Shown here one piece after another: positions 63,429 through 64,000 of a stretch of 64,000 bases of DNA. This DNA is from Thermoprotei archaeon (GTDB lineage: Archaea; Thermoproteota; Thermoprotei; QMSL01). The notes beneath the pieces were generated by a model. The model saw only the letters and a program-made list of their open reading frames with translations, did no database searches and was not told where the DNA came from. Every line of letters starts with the position of its first letter. The first letter of the stretch is position 1. The translations under genes and the position numbers were made by a program. The DNA is taken from NCBI GenBank assembly GCA_003650925.1, contig QMSP01000005.1, forward strand, positions 35,025-99,024, written 5' to 3'.

Positions 63429-64000
63429 CTAGATAGTTTTCAATACTTTTAATTCCGTGAGGGGAGTTAGCCCTTGGTGCGGGCTCATTAGCTTCACCCA
63501 CACCGCATGGGGCTCAGTCGAGCCTAACGCCATAGCCCTCCCATCTGAGGATAGGTATTTCAACCCGATGTTTATTGCTCCAATAACATCCCTGTCTAAG
63601 ACTAGTCCATTACCTAGCTTAGCTAACCTTAGCTGGATTTTATCTACTCTTATCTTTTTTCTCCCTCTCACCGCAAAGCGGATCATAGAGGGAGTAAACT
63701 TACGAATACGTCTACTCGTGAATGGATCTATAGAAGAAGTATATGCTTCTGATACCTCAACTACATGTAATGGCTTGTTATCTAGTGCTTCTACTAGAGC
63801 TGATACGCTCCATTGATGTATCCTAAGCCTTAAAGTACGCATTCTAGTTCTTTCAACAAGTCTCTTCTTACCTCTATGTACATTCCCGATAACCACGATA
63901 GCATTATTCTGAATTGCTAATTCTTCAACGATTCTAGCAGTTTTGTAGATTATGTCTTGCTTCCTCTCCCTCTCCTTAAGCTTCTTAAGAGCTTTCTTTA
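63429..64000 (-). CDS. TnpB-family protein (IS605-type OrfB), C-terminal part
   Basis: Open to the window edge; about 190 C-terminal residues visible. RuvC-like pieces: KQDIIYKTARIVEELAIQNN then AIVVIGNVHRG where active TnpBs have a Glu (IVxEDL), and NGLVLDRDVIGAINIGLKYL with the last catalytic Asp. The zinc-finger stretch expected after YTS (CPxC ... CxxC) reads SEAYTSSIDPFTSRRIRKFT, with no cysteines. Ends PLTELKVLKTI. No TnpA or IS ends are seen in the window. It lies 22 nt from radA, convergent with it. Mobile origin or domesticated copy cannot be decided. Confidence 0.75.
   Translation of the reverse strand, partial: KKALKKLKERERKQDIIYKTARIVEELAIQNNAIVVIGNVHRGKKRLVERTRMRTLRLRIHQWSVSALVEALDNKPLHVVEVSEAYTSSIDPFTSRRIRKFTPSMIRFAVRGRKKIRVDKIQLRLAKLGNGLVLDRDVIGAINIGLKYLSSDGRAMALGSTEPHAVWVKLMSPHQGLTPLTELKVLKTI

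Noticed and set aside
1..64000. CRISPR array or rRNA genes
   Set aside because: No direct repeats of 24-37 nt with unique spacers and no rRNA-like sequence were seen on reading both strands.

Overview
The window comes from a thermophilic archaeon of the Thermoproteota (Crenarchaeota in the older sense). Evidence: crenarchaeal-type gene strings (exosome Rrp4-Rrp41-Rrp42 with L37ae, Brix and prefoldin beta; GINS-MCM-Hel308; Kae1-Bud32 beside S24e/S27ae), archaeal aIF2 gamma, aIF5B, Rpo7/Spt4, RadA, 20S proteasome, archaeal-type SAM synthetase, PaREP1 and VapBC proteins, and intron-bearing tRNA genes with encoded CCA. I cannot fix the order or genus. There is no rRNA operon and no CRISPR array. 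Genes are packed tightly, often overlap by a few bases, and use ATG, GTG and TTG starts with GGTG-type ribosome binding sites or leaderless starts behind TATA boxes.

Layout. 1-5.3 kb: translin (cut by the window edge), endonuclease V, CTP-dependent riboflavin kinase facing a DUF357-FAD synthetase fusion, diphthine synthase, aIF2 gamma, a PIN protein, pyrophosphatase. 5.4-14.0 kb: transcription, translation and tRNA modification: Rpo7, Spt4, dephospho-CoA kinase, S24e, S27ae, Kae1, Bud32, XTPase, S15, a RecJ-like DHH protein, Pcc1, S3Ae, a radical SAM protein. 14.0-21.1 kb, minus strand: DUF2095, a second DHH protein, DUF3194, prefoldin beta, a Pcc1 paralogue, Brix, L37ae, Rrp42, Rrp41, Rrp4, SBDS and the proteasome alpha gene. 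21.4-28.3 kb: phosphoribosyltransferase, a HhH glycosylase with two cysteine clusters, aminotransferase, SAM hydrolase, Ogt, S6e, aIF5B, L24e. 28.3-40 kb: L7Ae, S28e, GINS, MCM, Hel308, NAPRTase, adenylosuccinate lyase, nucleoside hydrolase, HDAC-like protein, M20 peptidase. 40-46 kb is the accessory part: a bactofilin-like operon, two tRNA genes, PaREP1, a large winged-helix protein, VapBC and several candidate small RNAs. 46-64 kb: PP-loop/PAPS-reductase-like protein, CTP synthase, Rio2, DUF460, SAM synthetase, LSm, ThiC, a heptad-repeat coiled coil, phosphoesterase, methyltransferase, a 1.58-kresidue surface protein, RadA and a TnpB-like gene running off the end.

The most striking observation is in the proteasome alpha gene. 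Its reading frame is broken 12 codons after the start by exactly 26 nt. Removing them restores the family signature GYDRAITIF. The 26 nt plus flanks fold into a bulge-helix-bulge: 3-nt bulge, 4-bp central helix, 3-nt bulge, 8-bp intron helix with a 3-nt loop. The predicted cuts fall exactly at the required joints. This is a mini-intron in a protein-coding gene, probably removed by the tRNA splicing endonuclease. Two tRNA genes in the same window (Thr-UGU, Pro-UGG) carry introns of the same class.

Second-tier observations: a tandem three-guide box C/D-like RNA at about 44.7 kb, a compact TATA-driven structured RNA at 43.24 kb, a bactofilin-like operon, a zinc-finger-less TnpB relative, and two Pcc1-type KEOPS proteins.
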